64,000 nucleotides of DNA from an uncultured Blastocatellia bacterium (lineage in GTDB: Bacteria > Acidobacteriota > Blastocatellia > HR10). This document shows, piece after piece, positions 35,824 through 45,328 of this stretch (its first letter is position 1; every line of letters starts with the position of its first letter). The notes under the pieces were generated by a model. That model ran no database searches and was not told the DNA's origin. It saw nothing but the letters and a program-made list of their open reading frames with translations. A program made the position numbers and the translations under genes. The DNA lies in the NCBI GenBank assembly GCA_937934295.1, contig CALHAI010000009.1, positions 1-64,000 of the forward strand, written 5' to 3'.

Positions 35824-36914
35824 GTGGCGATGTCCTCGTGGAACGCGCCGGGACGACGCTTCGCGCGCGTGTGCGCGAACTGGCGGCGGTGCTCGTGGAG
35901 ACGCCGACACCTAGCGGTAATGAAGCGGCGCTCTATCCCTTTTTGACCGGCGTGCTCCAAGCCTGCGGCTTTCGCGTGGAGCGGCAGATGACGTCGCTCG
36001 GACGCGAGAATCTCGTCGCGCGACGCGGCCAAAGCACCTTGCTCTTCTCCGCGCATGTGGACACGTACCCGGCCCATACGCATCCGGAGCCCTATCGGCT
36101 GCGCCAGGAGGATGATCGGCTCATTGGCCGTGGCGTCGTGGATTGCAAGGGGCAGATCGCCGCGCTGCTTGGCGCCGTCGAACTGGTGGACGCGCCTTGT
36201 CAGATCGCCTTCGTCGTGGATGAGGAGCGCACGGCGCTCGGCTCGCGCGAGGTACAGGTTGACGCCGAAGGGGTGATCGTGCTCGAGCCGACGGAGCTGC
36301 GCCCGGTCATTGCGCATGCGGGAGCGATCGAGTTGGAAGTCACCGTCTACGGACGAGCGGCTCACGGCAGCGCGCCGCATTGCGGGGAGAACGCTATTCT
36401 CAAGGCCATGCAGGTGATCGAGGAGATCGCTCGCCTGCCCTTCCTCGGACAGGCGCATCCGCTCTTTCCTCCAGCTCCGTGGGTGACGTTGGGGAAGATC
36501 GAGGGGGGACTCGATACGATGGTCGTCCCCAATCGCTGCACCTTCCAGATGGATGTGCGCGTGCTGCCGGGCGTCTCCATCCGCACGGCGTGCGAACAGT
36601 TATTCGCCCTGGCGGCGCAACATGGGGCTGAGCTGACGATCCTGGATGTCTCGGAGCCCTCAGAGGTCGATGCGCGGCACGCAGTCGTTCGAGCGCTCAT
36701 GGCCGCCCATGAGGCGATCACAGGCGAGCATCCGACACCCTGCGGCTACTACAGCTTCACCGACGCCACCCACTATCTCCAACGCGGCTTCCCCGCCGTC
36801 GTCTACGGCGCTGGAAGTCTCGGCGTCGCGCACTCCGATCACGAATGGGTCGCGCTTGAGGAGCTGGAGATCGCCGCGCGCGTCTTCGCACACGTGATCG
36901 CTCACTGGTCATGA
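35820..36914 (+). CDS. M20-family metallopeptidase (ArgE/DapE/LysK-like)
   Basis: A 364-residue di-zinc amidohydrolase. Ligands and catalytic residues: FSAHVDTYP (His, Asp), GRGVVDCKGQIAALLGA (bridging Asp), VVDEERTALGS (catalytic Glu pair), VLEPTEL and the late GVAHSDHEWV (His). A dimerisation lid domain sits in the middle. Such enzymes remove acyl or carrier-protein groups in arginine or lysine synthesis. Beside proC, thrC and a GNAT enzyme, an amino-acid biosynthetic role (acetylornithine, succinyl-DAP or LysW-linked substrate) is likely but not resolved. It overlaps proC by four bases and the convergent GNAT gene by 13 bases at its end. Confidence 0.87.
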   Translation: MSGDVLVERAGTTLRARVRELAAVLVETPTPSGNEAALYPFLTGVLQACGFRVERQMTSLGRENLVARRGQSTLLFSAHVDTYPAHTHPEPYRLRQEDDRLIGRGVVDCKGQIAALLGAVELVDAPCQIAFVVDEERTALGSREVQVDAEGVIVLEPTELRPVIAHAGAIELEVTVYGRAAHGSAPHCGENAILKAMQVIEEIARLPFLGQAHPLFPPAPWVTLGKIEGGLDTMVVPNRCTFQMDVRVLPGVSIRTACEQLFALAAQHGAELTILDVSEPSEVDARHAVVRALMAAHEAITGEHPTPCGYYSFTDATHYLQRGFPAVVYGAGSLGVAHSDHEWVALEELEIAARVFAHVIAHWS

Positions 36915-37429
36915 GCCTCTTCGAGAGGTTTGATCATGCGCACCCATTCGCCGAGCTGAACGCCGCACTCTTCAAACCCCAAGCTCCGGTACCACCGGCG
37001 CGCATGCCAATTGCGCTCGCCCACCCAGAGGCTGACGCATCGGCGTCCTCGCCCTCGAGCATACGCGATGGCCGCTTCAATGAGCTGTCGGCCCACGCCC
37101 TTTCCTCTCCAATGAGGGTGGACGCAGATCTCGTGGAGCTCGCCCGTCTCCCCCAAACACTTATCCCACCATTCGGCGTGGATGCTCACGAATCCGACCA
37201 CCCGTCCCGCCACCTCCGCCACGAAGAACCCCTCGGGTTCGCCGCTGTAGAGCCAGTTCAGATAATTGCGGATGCGGAACGTGGTCGTATCGGCGTATTC
37301 CTCCAGGCCACGATAAGCCTGCCGATAGATCTCCTCCAGCTGATTGAGCTCCTCGACACGTCCCCGTCGCACGATGACCGAGGGTGATGGGATCACGTCA
37401 ACCATAGCGCGAATCGTCCTGATCCTCAC
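36902..37429 (-). CDS. GNAT-family acetyltransferase (RimI-like)
   Basis: A 175-residue GNAT enzyme. The fold signature is complete: [37 protein letters not shown] with the acetyl-CoA pyrophosphate loop, and the late [16 protein letters not shown]. Two starts are possible. GTG 37429 has a GATAAT hexamer exactly six bases upstream and would make a leaderless mRNA; ATG 37405 is the first ATG, but no ribosome site precedes it. It runs convergent to the M20 peptidase and their ends overlap by 13 bases. Acceptor unknown. Confidence 0.82.
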   Translation of the reverse strand: MRIRTIRAMVDVIPSPSVIVRRGRVEELNQLEEIYRQAYRGLEEYADTTTFRIRNYLNWLYSGEPEGFFVAEVAGRVVGFVSIHAEWWDKCLGETGELHEICVHPHWRGKGVGRQLIEAAIAYARGRGRRCVSLWVGERNWHARRWYRSLGFEECGVQLGEWVRMIKPLEEAHDQ

Positions 37430-37435
37430 GGAGAT

Positions 37436-37441
37436 ATTATC
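37436..37441 (-). promoter_or_regulatory. GATAAT -10-like box six bases before a GTG start
   Basis: On the minus strand GATAAT is followed after exactly six bases by an in-frame GTG of the acetyltransferase gene. This repeats the spacing at 16321-16326 and 57785-57790. Confidence 0.4.
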
Positions 37442-37608
37442 GTCCGGCGGACAGGTACGAAGCAATCTCTCAAAGGCTCGCTCGACATCGAGGGTTCAGG
37501 CCGATGCTTGCTTGCCCGGCGGCGGTTTGATAGAGTGTAGGTCGAACGCGCGAGGTGCTGGGGTTCTCCCGACATCGGTTCGGGAGAAGCTCCGAAGGGG
37601 GGAGAGCC

Positions 37609-37830
37609 ATGCCGATGTACGAATATGTGTGCGAGAAGTGTGGGGAGAAGTTCGAGAAGCTCGTCCGGTCCGTCGAGACGAAGATCGTATGCCCCCGTTG
37701 CGGGAGCCTCTCTTGCGAGCGCGTCTACTCCTCGTTCGCGTTCGGCGTGGCGCGGAAGTTCACAACGAGCGCTCGCTCCGCGAACGGATGCGGATGCTCC
37801 TCTGGAGGGTGTGGATGTCATCGCGAGTGA
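37609..37830 (+). CDS. FmdB-family zinc-ribbon protein
   Basis: A 73-residue protein starting [12 protein letters not shown], the hallmark of the FmdB/CxxC_CxxC_SSSS putative regulator family. Two CxxC pairs (CEKC, CPRC) form one zinc ribbon; the tail is rich in Gly and Cys ([10 protein letters not shown]) and may bind further metal. GGGGGGAGAG precedes the ATG. Its last 16 bases overlap the start of the carboxyltransferase gene in another frame, so the two are expressed together. Exact function of the family is unknown. Confidence 0.87.
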   Translation: MPMYEYVCEKCGEKFEKLVRSVETKIVCPRCGSLSCERVYSSFAFGVARKFTTSARSANGCGCSSGGCGCHRE

Positions 37831-39377
37831 CCATCGCCGAGAAGTTGCAGCATTTGCGCGAGCTGAACCGCGTGGCCGAATCCGGCGGCGGGCCCGAGCG
37901 CGTGGCGCGCCAGCATGCCGAGGGGAAGATGACGGCCCGCGAGCGGATCGAATATCTCTTGGATGAAGGGACATTCCAGGAGTTCGACAAGTTCAAGAAG
38001 CATCGGTGCACGGATTTCGGCATGGCCGAACAGCAATATCTCGGCGATGGGGTCGTTGCCGGATGGGGGAAGATTGACGGGCGGACGGTCTTCGTCTTCG
38101 CGCAAGATTTCACCGTCTTCGGCGGATCGCTCTCGGAGACCAATGCCGAGAAGATCTGCAAGATCATGGACCTGGCGATGAAAGTCGGCGCGCCCATCAT
38201 CGGCCTGAACGATTCCGGCGGCGCGCGCATTCAAGAGGGCGTGGCGTCGCTGGCCGGATACGCTGAGATCTTCCTGCGCAACGTGCTCGCTTCCGGGGTC
38301 GTGCCGCAGATCTCGGCCATCATGGGGCCGTGCGCCGGAGGCGCCGTCTACAGTCCGGCTCTCACCGATTTCATCATCATGACCAAGCGCACAAGCTGCA
38401 TGTTCATCACCGGGCCGGACGTCATCCGCGCCGTCACACATGAAGAAGTGACCAAAGAGGAACTCGGCGGCGCTGTGACGCACACTACGAAAAGCGGCGT
38501 CGCGCACTTCGCCGTGGACACAGAAGAGGATTGCTTGAATCTGATTCGTGAACTGCTCTCGTTCCTGCCCTCGAATAATCTGGAGGACCCACCCCGACGA
38601 CCTTGTCAGGATCCGGTGGACCGCATGGAGGAACGCTTGGACACGCTCGTGCCGGCCGAGCCGCACGTACCTTACGATATCCGCGATGTCATCCATCTGG
38701 TCGTGGACGATGGATATTTCCTGGAGGTGCAGGAGCATTTCGCGCCGAACATCGTCGTTGGCTTCGCGCGCCTCAACGGGCAGCCTGTCGGGATCGTGGC
38801 CAATCAACCGGCGTATCTGGCCGGCGTGCTCGATATCGACGCATCGGTGAAGGCCGCTCGGTTCGTGCGCTTCTGCGATTGCTTCAACATCCCGATCATC
38901 ACGTTCGAGGACGTGCCGGGCTTTCTGCCCGGCGTGGATCAGGAGCATCGCGGCGTCATCCGACATGGCGCGAAGCTCTTGTACGCTTACGCTGAGGCCA
39001 CGGTGCCGAAGATCACGGTCATCACGCGGAAGTCCTATGGCGGCGCGTATTGCGTCATGGGCTCGAAGCATCTGCGCACGGACGTGAACTTCGCCTGGCC
39101 GACGGCCGAGATCGCCGTCATGGGCCCCGAAGGCGCCGTCAATATCCTCTATCGTCGGGAGATTCAGGGCGCGCGCGATCCGGAGACCGTCCGTCGCGAG
39201 CGCATTCGCGAATACGAGGAGAAGTTCGCCTCCCCGTATGTCGCCGCCGAGCGTGGGTTCATTGACGAAGTGATCGAGCCGCGCGCCACGCGCCCGAAGT
39301 TGGTTCGCGCCTTGGAGATGCTCGACACCAAGCGCGATACGAACCCGCCACGCAAGCACGGGAACATCCCGCTCTGA
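37815..39377 (+). CDS. pccB: Acyl-CoA (propionyl-CoA type) carboxylase, carboxyltransferase subunit
   Basis: A 520-residue biotin-dependent carboxyltransferase that moves CO2 from biotin to propionyl-CoA or a related acyl-CoA, or runs the reverse in methylmalonyl-CoA decarboxylase. Two crotonase-like halves are visible: the N-domain acyl-CoA loop [13 protein letters not shown] and [13 protein letters not shown]; the C-domain biotin-side loop [14 protein letters not shown] and [14 protein letters not shown]. The start at 37815 has GGAGGG upstream and lies within the end of the FmdB-like gene. No biotin carboxylase or biotin-carrier gene is next to it, so the rest of the enzyme is encoded elsewhere. 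Confidence 0.9.
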   Translation: MSSRVTIAEKLQHLRELNRVAESGGGPERVARQHAEGKMTARERIEYLLDEGTFQEFDKFKKHRCTDFGMAEQQYLGDGVVAGWGKIDGRTVFVFAQDFTVFGGSLSETNAEKICKIMDLAMKVGAPIIGLNDSGGARIQEGVASLAGYAEIFLRNVLASGVVPQISAIMGPCAGGAVYSPALTDFIIMTKRTSCMFITGPDVIRAVTHEEVTKEELGGAVTHTTKSGVAHFAVDTEEDCLNLIRELLSFLPSNNLEDPPRRPCQDPVDRMEERLDTLVPAEPHVPYDIRDVIHLVVDDGYFLEVQEHFAPNIVVGFARLNGQPVGIVANQPAYLAGVLDIDASVKAARFVRFCDCFNIPIITFEDVPGFLPGVDQEHRGVIRHGAKLLYAYAEATVPKITVITRKSYGGAYCVMGSKHLRTDVNFAWPTAEIAVMGPEGAVNILYRREIQGARDPETVRRERIREYEEKFASPYVAAERGFIDEVIEPRATRPKLVRALEMLDTKRDTNPPRKHGNIPL

Positions 39378-39409
39378 ATGATCGGGACCCGTGAAGGGGA
39401 GAAGGCGTC

Positions 39410-39916
39410 ATGAGCGATGAGCCCCACTTCTCCAAGGAGTGGTTGGAGAGGTTGCGAAGCATCCTCCCGGAATATCGGGGATATGCCGAGCAGGCCTCTC
39501 GCCGGGAGCAGGATGCCCTCTACCGCCAATACGTGAGCGATCGGCTCAGCGGATTGCTCGCGCCGCTGGAAGCGCTCATCGGCGAACGGGCTCAAGCCGG
39601 ACAGGTCATCGAGGTCTTGCCCTTGGAGCGCGTCCGCGAGAGAGTGCGCGCGCTCATCGGCGAGCTGCGCGCGCCCGATTACGGCGCGACGGCCTTCTTC
39701 AACGAACGTCCGGTGGACGAGACCGTGCTCGATCTGCTCTATCAATACGATCTCGTGCTCGCCGAGCAGATGCGGATCGTGCAGGCGCAGCTGGAGGAAT
39801 TGCGGGCGCATCCGCCGGAAGATTTCCTCCTGGCGGCCGAGCGATTGGAAGCGACAGTGCTCGCTCTGGAAGCCGAGTTCAAAAGCCGGTGCGAAGTGAT
39901 TCGTCACTGGATGTGA
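39410..39916 (+). CDS. Helical protein of unknown function beside an ABC exporter
   Basis: A 168-residue, mostly helical acidic protein with no signal peptide. It has heptad-like stretches (LRSILPEYRGYAEQASRRE, VLAEQMRIVQAQLEELRAH) suggesting a coiled coil. GGGGAGAAGG is a good ribosome site and the ABC ATPase gene begins three bases after its stop, so it is probably part of the exporter operon. No family recognised. Confidence 0.62.
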   Translation: MSDEPHFSKEWLERLRSILPEYRGYAEQASRREQDALYRQYVSDRLSGLLAPLEALIGERAQAGQVIEVLPLERVRERVRALIGELRAPDYGATAFFNERPVDETVLDLLYQYDLVLAEQMRIVQAQLEELRAHPPEDFLLAAERLEATVLALEAEFKSRCEVIRHWM

Positions 39917-39919
39917 ACC

Positions 39920-40864
39920 ATGATCGCGACTAAGGGATTGACAAAAGCCTACGACGGGAAAGTCGCCGTCGAAGCCCTCACAATGGAGATCCGATCCGGG
40001 GAGATCTTCGGCCTGCTTGGGCCAAACGGCGCGGGGAAGACGACGATTGTGCGCATGCTCGCGGCGCTGGTCGCGCCTACGGGGGGCGAAGCCGTCATCG
40101 GGGGATATCGCCTGGGAGAGCAGGATGCCGCGATTCGGCGCATTGTGGGGATCGTGACCGAGGCGCCGGGGCTCTACGAACGTTTGAGTGCGCGTGAGAA
40201 CTTGGAGGTGTACGCGCGGCTCTACGGCGTCACGGATGTTGCCCGACAGGTCAAGAAGTACCTGCGCCTGTTAGACCTCTGGGATCGGCAAGATGAGCCG
40301 GTTGGAACGTTCTCCAAAGGCATGAAGCAGAAGCTGGCGCTGGCACGTGCCCTGGTGCACGAGCCGAAGGTCTTGCTCCTGGATGAGCCCACCTCGGGAC
40401 TCGATCCGCAGATGACCCGCGTCGTGCGCGAGTTCATCGCCGATCTCCGAGGGCAGGGGCGAACGATCCTCCTCTGCACGCACAACTTGGACGAAGCCGA
40501 GCGCTTGTGCGACCGCATCCTCGTCTTGAAGACGCGCCCGATCGCACTGGATACCCCAGAAGCCTTGCGCCGACGGCTCTTCGGACGGCGCGTCATCGTC
40601 ACGCTCGCCGAGGTGACCGAGCGGATCCTGGAGCGCGTGCGCGCCCTCGAGTTCGTGCGCGATCTGCAGCACCAGGGGCAGCAACTTCACATCGCGCTCG
40701 CCGATCCGGAGCGCGAGAATCCGCACCTGGTGCGCGCATTGGTCGAAGCGGGCGCGGCCATCCAGTCCCTCGCCGAAGAGGAGCATTCGCTGGAGGAGAT
40801 CTACCTCCGCCTCATTGAGGAGGAGGCCGCCGCCTATCAGGCGGAAGCGGCGTCAGCGAGATGA
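39920..40864 (+). CDS. ABC transporter ATP-binding protein
   Basis: A 314-residue ATPase of the ABC-2 (CcmA/DrrA-like) exporter type. Walker A GPNGAGKTT, signature FSKGMKQKLALARAL, Walker B VLLLDEPTSGLDP and switch CTHNLDEAE are all intact. The C-terminal 90 residues (after RPIALDTPEALRR) form the usual DUF4162-like extension. It is followed after four bases by the permease gene. The cargo may be a drug, lipid or polysaccharide; nothing nearby decides this. Confidence 0.93.
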   Translation: MIATKGLTKAYDGKVAVEALTMEIRSGEIFGLLGPNGAGKTTIVRMLAALVAPTGGEAVIGGYRLGEQDAAIRRIVGIVTEAPGLYERLSARENLEVYARLYGVTDVARQVKKYLRLLDLWDRQDEPVGTFSKGMKQKLALARALVHEPKVLLLDEPTSGLDPQMTRVVREFIADLRGQGRTILLCTHNLDEAERLCDRILVLKTRPIALDTPEALRRRLFGRRVIVTLAEVTERILERVRALEFVRDLQHQGQQLHIALADPERENPHLVRALVEAGAAIQSLAEEEHSLEEIYLRLIEEEAAAYQAEAASAR

Positions 40865-40868
40865 GACG

Positions 40869-41672
40869 ATGTCGCCCGTGCTCGTCATCCTGAAGAAAGA
40901 ATGGACCGACCTGCGGCGGCACCACTTGCTCATGCTCTCGATGCTGGTGCCGGCTCTGGTCTTCCTCGTCCTGCCTTTTGTCCTCGCAATCCTGATCCCG
41001 CTCCTTGATCCTTCCAGCTTGAACGATCGCGATGTTCGCCGCATGCTCGAACTTCTGGGACGTGCGGAGCCGGAGCTGAAGCGATTGGATCCTCTGGTGG
41101 TCCTGCACATCTACATCTTCCGGCAGTTCGTCCTCATGTTTCTACTCGTGCCGATTCTCGGCGCGCTCTCCATCGCGACTTATAGCATTGTCGGAGAGAA
41201 GCAGAATCGCACGCTCGAGCCACTTCTGGCGACGCCGATCACGACGACCGAGTTGCTCTTGGGCAAGAGCTTGGCCGCCGCCCTTCCGGCAACGCTGCTT
41301 GTATGGCTCACCTTCGGGCTCTACGTGTTGGGTATCCGCGCGCTGAGCCCTCCGGAAGTGCTCCCCCGCGTCGCGAACCCCGTCGGCCTCAGCCTCATCT
41401 TCCTCATAGGGCCGTTGGTCGCCGTCCTGAGCCTGGGGCTTGGCGTGATCGTCTCCTCGCGCGCGAAGGACCCACGCACGGCGCAGCAGGTCGGCGTCGT
41501 GCTGATCCTTCCCATTGTGGCCCTCTTCATCATGCAGATGCGTGGCTTCTTCTCGCTCAACGTCCAATGGGTTTTCGCAAGCGCCATCGTCCTGCTCGGG
41601 CTCGACGTGATTGTCCTGAAGATCGGCGCGCGCCTCTTCGAGCGAGAGACGATCCTCACCCGATGGGCCTGA
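40869..41672 (+). CDS. ABC-2 type transporter permease
   Basis: A 267-residue membrane protein with six predicted helices, the partner of the ATPase encoded four bases upstream. The N-terminus ILKKEWTDLRRHH and the segment TYSIVGEKQNRTLEPLLATPITTTELLLGK are typical of ABC-2 permeases; the repeated ExxGT/RTLE-like motif anchors the ATPase contact. The last helices end shortly before the tail LFERETILTRWA. It runs convergent to the cytochrome c gene with a 12-base gap. Confidence 0.9.
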   Translation: MSPVLVILKKEWTDLRRHHLLMLSMLVPALVFLVLPFVLAILIPLLDPSSLNDRDVRRMLELLGRAEPELKRLDPLVVLHIYIFRQFVLMFLLVPILGALSIATYSIVGEKQNRTLEPLLATPITTTELLLGKSLAAALPATLLVWLTFGLYVLGIRALSPPEVLPRVANPVGLSLIFLIGPLVAVLSLGLGVIVSSRAKDPRTAQQVGVVLILPIVALFIMQMRGFFSLNVQWVFASAIVLLGLDVIVLKIGARLFERETILTRWA

Positions 41673-41684
41673 AGCCGACACGAG

Positions 41685-42131
41685 CTAGCGCGCCAGCGTG
41701 CGGATGTAGTTCACCAGATGCCAAATCTCCTCTGGGCGCAGCGTCTTCTCAAAATCCGGCATGGGCGGATTCCCCTTGGCGATCTTCCAGAACAGCTCCC
41801 CATCGCTCTGCACGTTCATTCGAGCGCGATCGGTCAAATCCCCCGGCTTCGTCTGGAGGGCTTCTGCCATAGGACCATCGCCTTTGCCTCGATCTCCGTG
41901 ACACATGGCACAATATTCGGCGAAAAGGCTCTTCCCCTTTCGGATCGAAGCGCCCGTCGCCCGGATCGGATTCTTCATTCGTTTGGCCGATTCGGGGACA
42001 TTCCAGCGATCTTGTTCAGCGAACCGCGCGCCCGGCGCTCGAAAGGCCGACGGATGTTCACGTCCGATGAACATAAGCGTCCCGATGATCGCGATCCCCC
42101 AGAGAAGTCGAACTAAGTCTTTGCTTCGCAT
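41685..42131 (-). CDS. Cytochrome c, membrane-anchored or secreted
   Basis: A 148-residue class I cytochrome c. An N-terminal helix (LLWGIAIIGTLMFIG) acts as signal or anchor. Haem attachment is at Cys74 and Cys77 with His78 (CAMCH), and Met124 (NPPMPDF) is the likely axial ligand. The family includes subunits of oxidoreductases that carry electrons in the periplasm. GAGGAGAGAGAG precedes the ATG. It follows the GH31 gene by 18 bases on the same strand, an odd pairing of a glycosidase with an electron carrier. Confidence 0.9.
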   Translation of the reverse strand: MRSKDLVRLLWGIAIIGTLMFIGREHPSAFRAPGARFAEQDRWNVPESAKRMKNPIRATGASIRKGKSLFAEYCAMCHGDRGKGDGPMAEALQTKPGDLTDRARMNVQSDGELFWKIAKGNPPMPDFEKTLRPEEIWHLVNYIRTLAR

Positions 42132-42149
42132 TCTCTCTCTCTCCTCTTG

Positions 42150-44780
42150 TCAGAATCCTCGTTGGTGAATCACCTCGCCCGAAGAAGACTCATTGTATCG
42201 GCTCTCGCTGTCCGGAAGCAAAGAGCGCGCGTCACCCCTGCCCGCTCCCCCCACCCCCGGGCGCGCCCCAAAGGGGATGAGAACCGTCACCCTCACGGCT
42301 CGCCCCTCATCGGGGAATTTCACCCAAACGAGTCGGCGCACCGGATCGTAGCTCCAGCCCTCGGAAAGGTGCGACAACTCGGCGAAGCTTCGGACGCGAA
42401 CCATCTCCTGCCCAGCGCGAGCGACGCGCAGGGGCTCACGCTCGATGGCGTTGACGCACAGAAGGTACGCGCGCGGGGGCGGCGCGTAGCCACCTTCTCG
42501 TTGACCGATCTCCACCGCGATCTCCTCGGCCGACACGCGACAGCCGAATCGCGTGCGCGCATACTGGCCGCGCTGATAGGCATCGCTCACACCGTCATCT
42601 TCGTAGAGCGCGCCCGCGCACTCGCGCGATGGAAAGATGTGGAGCACGAGGGGATTGATCGGCGCTTCGTCCACGTATTGGACGACCGGCTGCATGGGGA
42701 GGATCGCGCCACCGCGAACGAAAAGCGGTATGCGATCCAGCGGCGCTTCGACGCGAATGTGTCGCGAGCCGATGAGTCGCTCGCCTGTCCAGAGATCGAA
42801 CCATTCGCCCTCGGGGAGATAGACCTCGACCGAACGCGCCCCTTCCTCCAGTACAGGAGCGACGAGCAGATCGCGGCCGAGCAGAAATTGTGCGTCCATC
42901 CGGTAGGTCCGCCGATCCGTCGGGTACTCCAAGAACAACGGGCGCATCACCGGCCATCCCGTGCGTGCCGCCTCCTCAAAGACCGTGTAGAGGTAGGGCA
43001 GAAGCTCATAGCGCAGCTCGATGAAGCGACGATGAATGGCTTCGTATTCAGGACCCAAAGCCCATGGCTCTCGATCTCGCGTCCCCTTCTGCGAGTGAAC
43101 GCGACAGAAGGGACCGAAGACGCCCGCTTGCAAGAAGCGCGTGTACAACTCCGCGCTTGGGTTTCCTGCGAAGCCGCCGATGTCAGGCCCGGCGAAGGGC
43201 TGCCCGGATAAACCCAGATTGAGCACCATCGGAATCCAGAGCTGAAGATGCTCCCAACTGCTCGTATTGTCGCCAGTCCATGTGGCCGCATAGCGATGAC
43301 CGCCGGCATACGAGGCGCGCGTGAGGATGAAGGGACGTTCGCCGGGCCGAAGCCTCTGCAAGCCTTCAAACGTCGCGCGCGCCATGAGCATCCCATAGAC
43401 GTTGTGCACGCGGCGATGCGCCATTTGGCGACCTCGGTCTCCGTGGAGGGCTTCCAGCGCCATGGTGCGATCCACCTGCCGATCGGTCTCCACAAACACC
43501 GCCGGCTCATTCATATCGTTCCAGAACCCCTTGATCCCGGCTTCGACCAGCTCCTTGTACAGCCCACCCCACCACCGCCGCGTCTCCTCCCGCGCGAAGT
43601 CGGGGAAGACACACATGCCCGGCCACACGACGCCGGTATAGAGCGAGCCGTCCGGGAGTGTGACGAAATGACCGCCTCTGAGGCCCTCGTCATATACCCA
43701 ATAGCCGGGCTCCTGCTTGATCCCCGGATCAATGATGGCGACGACCTTGAAGCCGATCCGGGCCAGATCGGCGATCATCTGGCGAAAGTTCGGAAACTTC
43801 TGCGCGTCCACGGTGAAGCTCCGAAATCCGTCCATGTAGTCGATGTCCAGATAGATCACGTCACATGGGATCCGACGCTGCCGAAATGTGCGGGCGATCT
43901 CGCGCACGCGACTTTCGGGCTCATAGCTCCAGCGGGATTGCTGATAGCCAAGTGCCCATTTCGGTGGCAGCGGCATGCGCCCTACAAGCTCCGTGTAGCG
44001 CTCGAGGACTTTCTTCGGATCGGGGCCGTAGAAGACGTAGTAGTTCAGCTCACCCTCCTCCGCCCCGAACGAATACTGATCGCGCCGCGCATTCCCTAAG
44101 TCGAAACTGGAGCGCGAAGGGTTGTCAAAGAAGATCCCGTAGCTGCGCCCTTGACGCAGCGCCAGAAGAAACGGGATGGATTGATAGAGCGGATCGGTTC
44201 CTCGCTGATACCCATAGGCGTCCGTATTCCAGTTGACATAGGCCCGACCGCGATGTTCGAGCGGCCCCGCTCGTTCTCCCAAGCCGTAGTAATATTCGTC
44301 GGGAGGCATCACCTTCCACACACGCACTTCCTTCCCATTCCAACTCATGCCCTTCCCCGGCGCATCTGCCACGATGATCTCGCCCCGCCGATCGCGAATC
44401 ACCACCGAGCAGGGGAATTTGCGAATCTCGACGATCAGCTCCGACGTGCCCAATTGAACGCTCGTCCGATCCTCGATGAACTCCATGGGGACGGCCGGCC
44501 ATTCGGTCTTGACGACAGCCCAGCTCTCATCAGGGCCGAACGCCGTCCCCGGCTGCATCCGAACCCGAATGAGATCGGCCGCCAAGACCGTGACGTGAAG
44601 TTGCGCGTTCTGACAATCGAGCGTTACGCCGCGCGCCTGGCGCGTGACCGATCGGGCCGAGCCGATCCGTTGCCATTGCCCGACCGTTGGGAAGACCCGC
44701 CCCAGAAGCGCGAACAAGACCACGAGCCCCACGCCCCGAAATGTCCGGCGCCGCGCACCCACGGTGATTGACCGAAGCAT
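42150..44780 (-). CDS. Glycoside hydrolase family 31 (alpha-glucosidase or alpha-xylosidase type)
   Basis: An 876-residue exported retaining glycosidase. A signal helix (FRGVGLVVLFALLGRVF) is followed by the N-terminal beta-sandwich (to about 250), the catalytic barrel with nucleophile Asp422 in GFWNDMNEPAVF and acid/base Asp504 in ATWTGDNTSSW, and C-terminal sandwich domains ending near 850. The substrate within GH31 (alpha-glucan, isomaltoside, xyloside) is not determined. ATG 44780 follows GAGGAGGCG; the long open frame upstream to 45230 is a shadow. Downstream lies the cytochrome c gene. Confidence 0.93.
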   Translation of the reverse strand: MLRSITVGARRRTFRGVGLVVLFALLGRVFPTVGQWQRIGSARSVTRQARGVTLDCQNAQLHVTVLAADLIRVRMQPGTAFGPDESWAVVKTEWPAVPMEFIEDRTSVQLGTSELIVEIRKFPCSVVIRDRRGEIIVADAPGKGMSWNGKEVRVWKVMPPDEYYYGLGERAGPLEHRGRAYVNWNTDAYGYQRGTDPLYQSIPFLLALRQGRSYGIFFDNPSRSSFDLGNARRDQYSFGAEEGELNYYVFYGPDPKKVLERYTELVGRMPLPPKWALGYQQSRWSYEPESRVREIARTFRQRRIPCDVIYLDIDYMDGFRSFTVDAQKFPNFRQMIADLARIGFKVVAIIDPGIKQEPGYWVYDEGLRGGHFVTLPDGSLYTGVVWPGMCVFPDFAREETRRWWGGLYKELVEAGIKGFWNDMNEPAVFVETDRQVDRTMALEALHGDRGRQMAHRRVHNVYGMLMARATFEGLQRLRPGERPFILTRASYAGGHRYAATWTGDNTSSWEHLQLWIPMVLNLGLSGQPFAGPDIGGFAGNPSAELYTRFLQAGVFGPFCRVHSQKGTRDREPWALGPEYEAIHRRFIELRYELLPYLYTVFEEAARTGWPVMRPLFLEYPTDRRTYRMDAQFLLGRDLLVAPVLEEGARSVEVYLPEGEWFDLWTGERLIGSRHIRVEAPLDRIPLFVRGGAILPMQPVVQYVDEAPINPLVLHIFPSRECAGALYEDDGVSDAYQRGQYARTRFGCRVSAEEIAVEIGQREGGYAPPPRAYLLCVNAIEREPLRVARAGQEMVRVRSFAELSHLSEGWSYDPVRRLVWVKFPDEGRAVRVTVLIPFGARPGVGGAGRGDARSLLPDSESRYNESSSGEVIHQRGF

Positions 44781-44806
44781 ACGCCTCCTCCTCATCGCGA
44801 AGAAGA

Positions 44807-44824
44807 GAGCCCGATCTCGGGCTC
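44807..44824 (-). promoter_or_regulatory. Inverted repeat before the GH31 gene
   Basis: GAGCCCGAGATCGGGCTC (minus strand) is a near-perfect inverted repeat, 27 bases before the GH31 start. It may be an operator or a 5'-leader hairpin. No other copy was noticed in the window. Confidence 0.35.
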
Positions 44825-45004
44825 CGTTTGTCCGATGATTCCAAAGAGTCGGCCGCATTCTAATCCGTCTCCCGCATCCCTTCAACGTGTGAGCGAAAAG
44901 GAAGAGCGTGACCGGCGCTTTTTCGAAGGCGCGCGGTCGGGAGCACCTCGGCCTCGATTTCTTCTCCACCTTCGCGCTATGATGCTTCCTCCTTGGGTGA
45001 CGCG

Positions 45005-45328
45005 ATGAAGACGGTGCAATGGATGGAAGGGCAGCGGGCCCTCCTCGCGCGACGCGCGGATAAGATGGTGCGCGTGGCCGCCACGTTGTTTCTCGTGAGC
45101 TGCGCCCTGGCCCTCGGCGTCGTGATCGTGCGGCGATGGGCCGATCATCCGACGGGCATGTACGTCGTGCTCGGTATGGCTCTGCTCTCGGCCGCTCTGA
45201 TCGTGGCGGCCTTCGGCGTGCTCCTGCCACTCCCCTGGCTCATCCATCAGCTCAAGCAAATGGATGAGCTCATCGCCGAGCAGCAACGCCGCGAGGGATC
45301 GCAGCGCGCCTCTTTTCACGGTTCGTAA
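45005..45328 (+). CDS. Small two-helix membrane protein of unknown function
   Basis: A 107-residue protein with two transmembrane helices (about 23-42 and 52-80: LFLVSCALALGVVIV, MYVVLGMALLSAALIVAAFGVLLPL) and a polar C-terminal tail (QMDELIAEQQRREGS). TATGAT at 44979-44984 could be its -10 element. The ribosome site is weak, and a TTG at 44993 would add four residues. It is divergent from GH31 and its end overlaps the convergent 45316-45687 gene by 13 bases. Confidence 0.55.
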   Translation: MKTVQWMEGQRALLARRADKMVRVAATLFLVSCALALGVVIVRRWADHPTGMYVVLGMALLSAALIVAAFGVLLPLPWLIHQLKQMDELIAEQQRREGSQRASFHGS

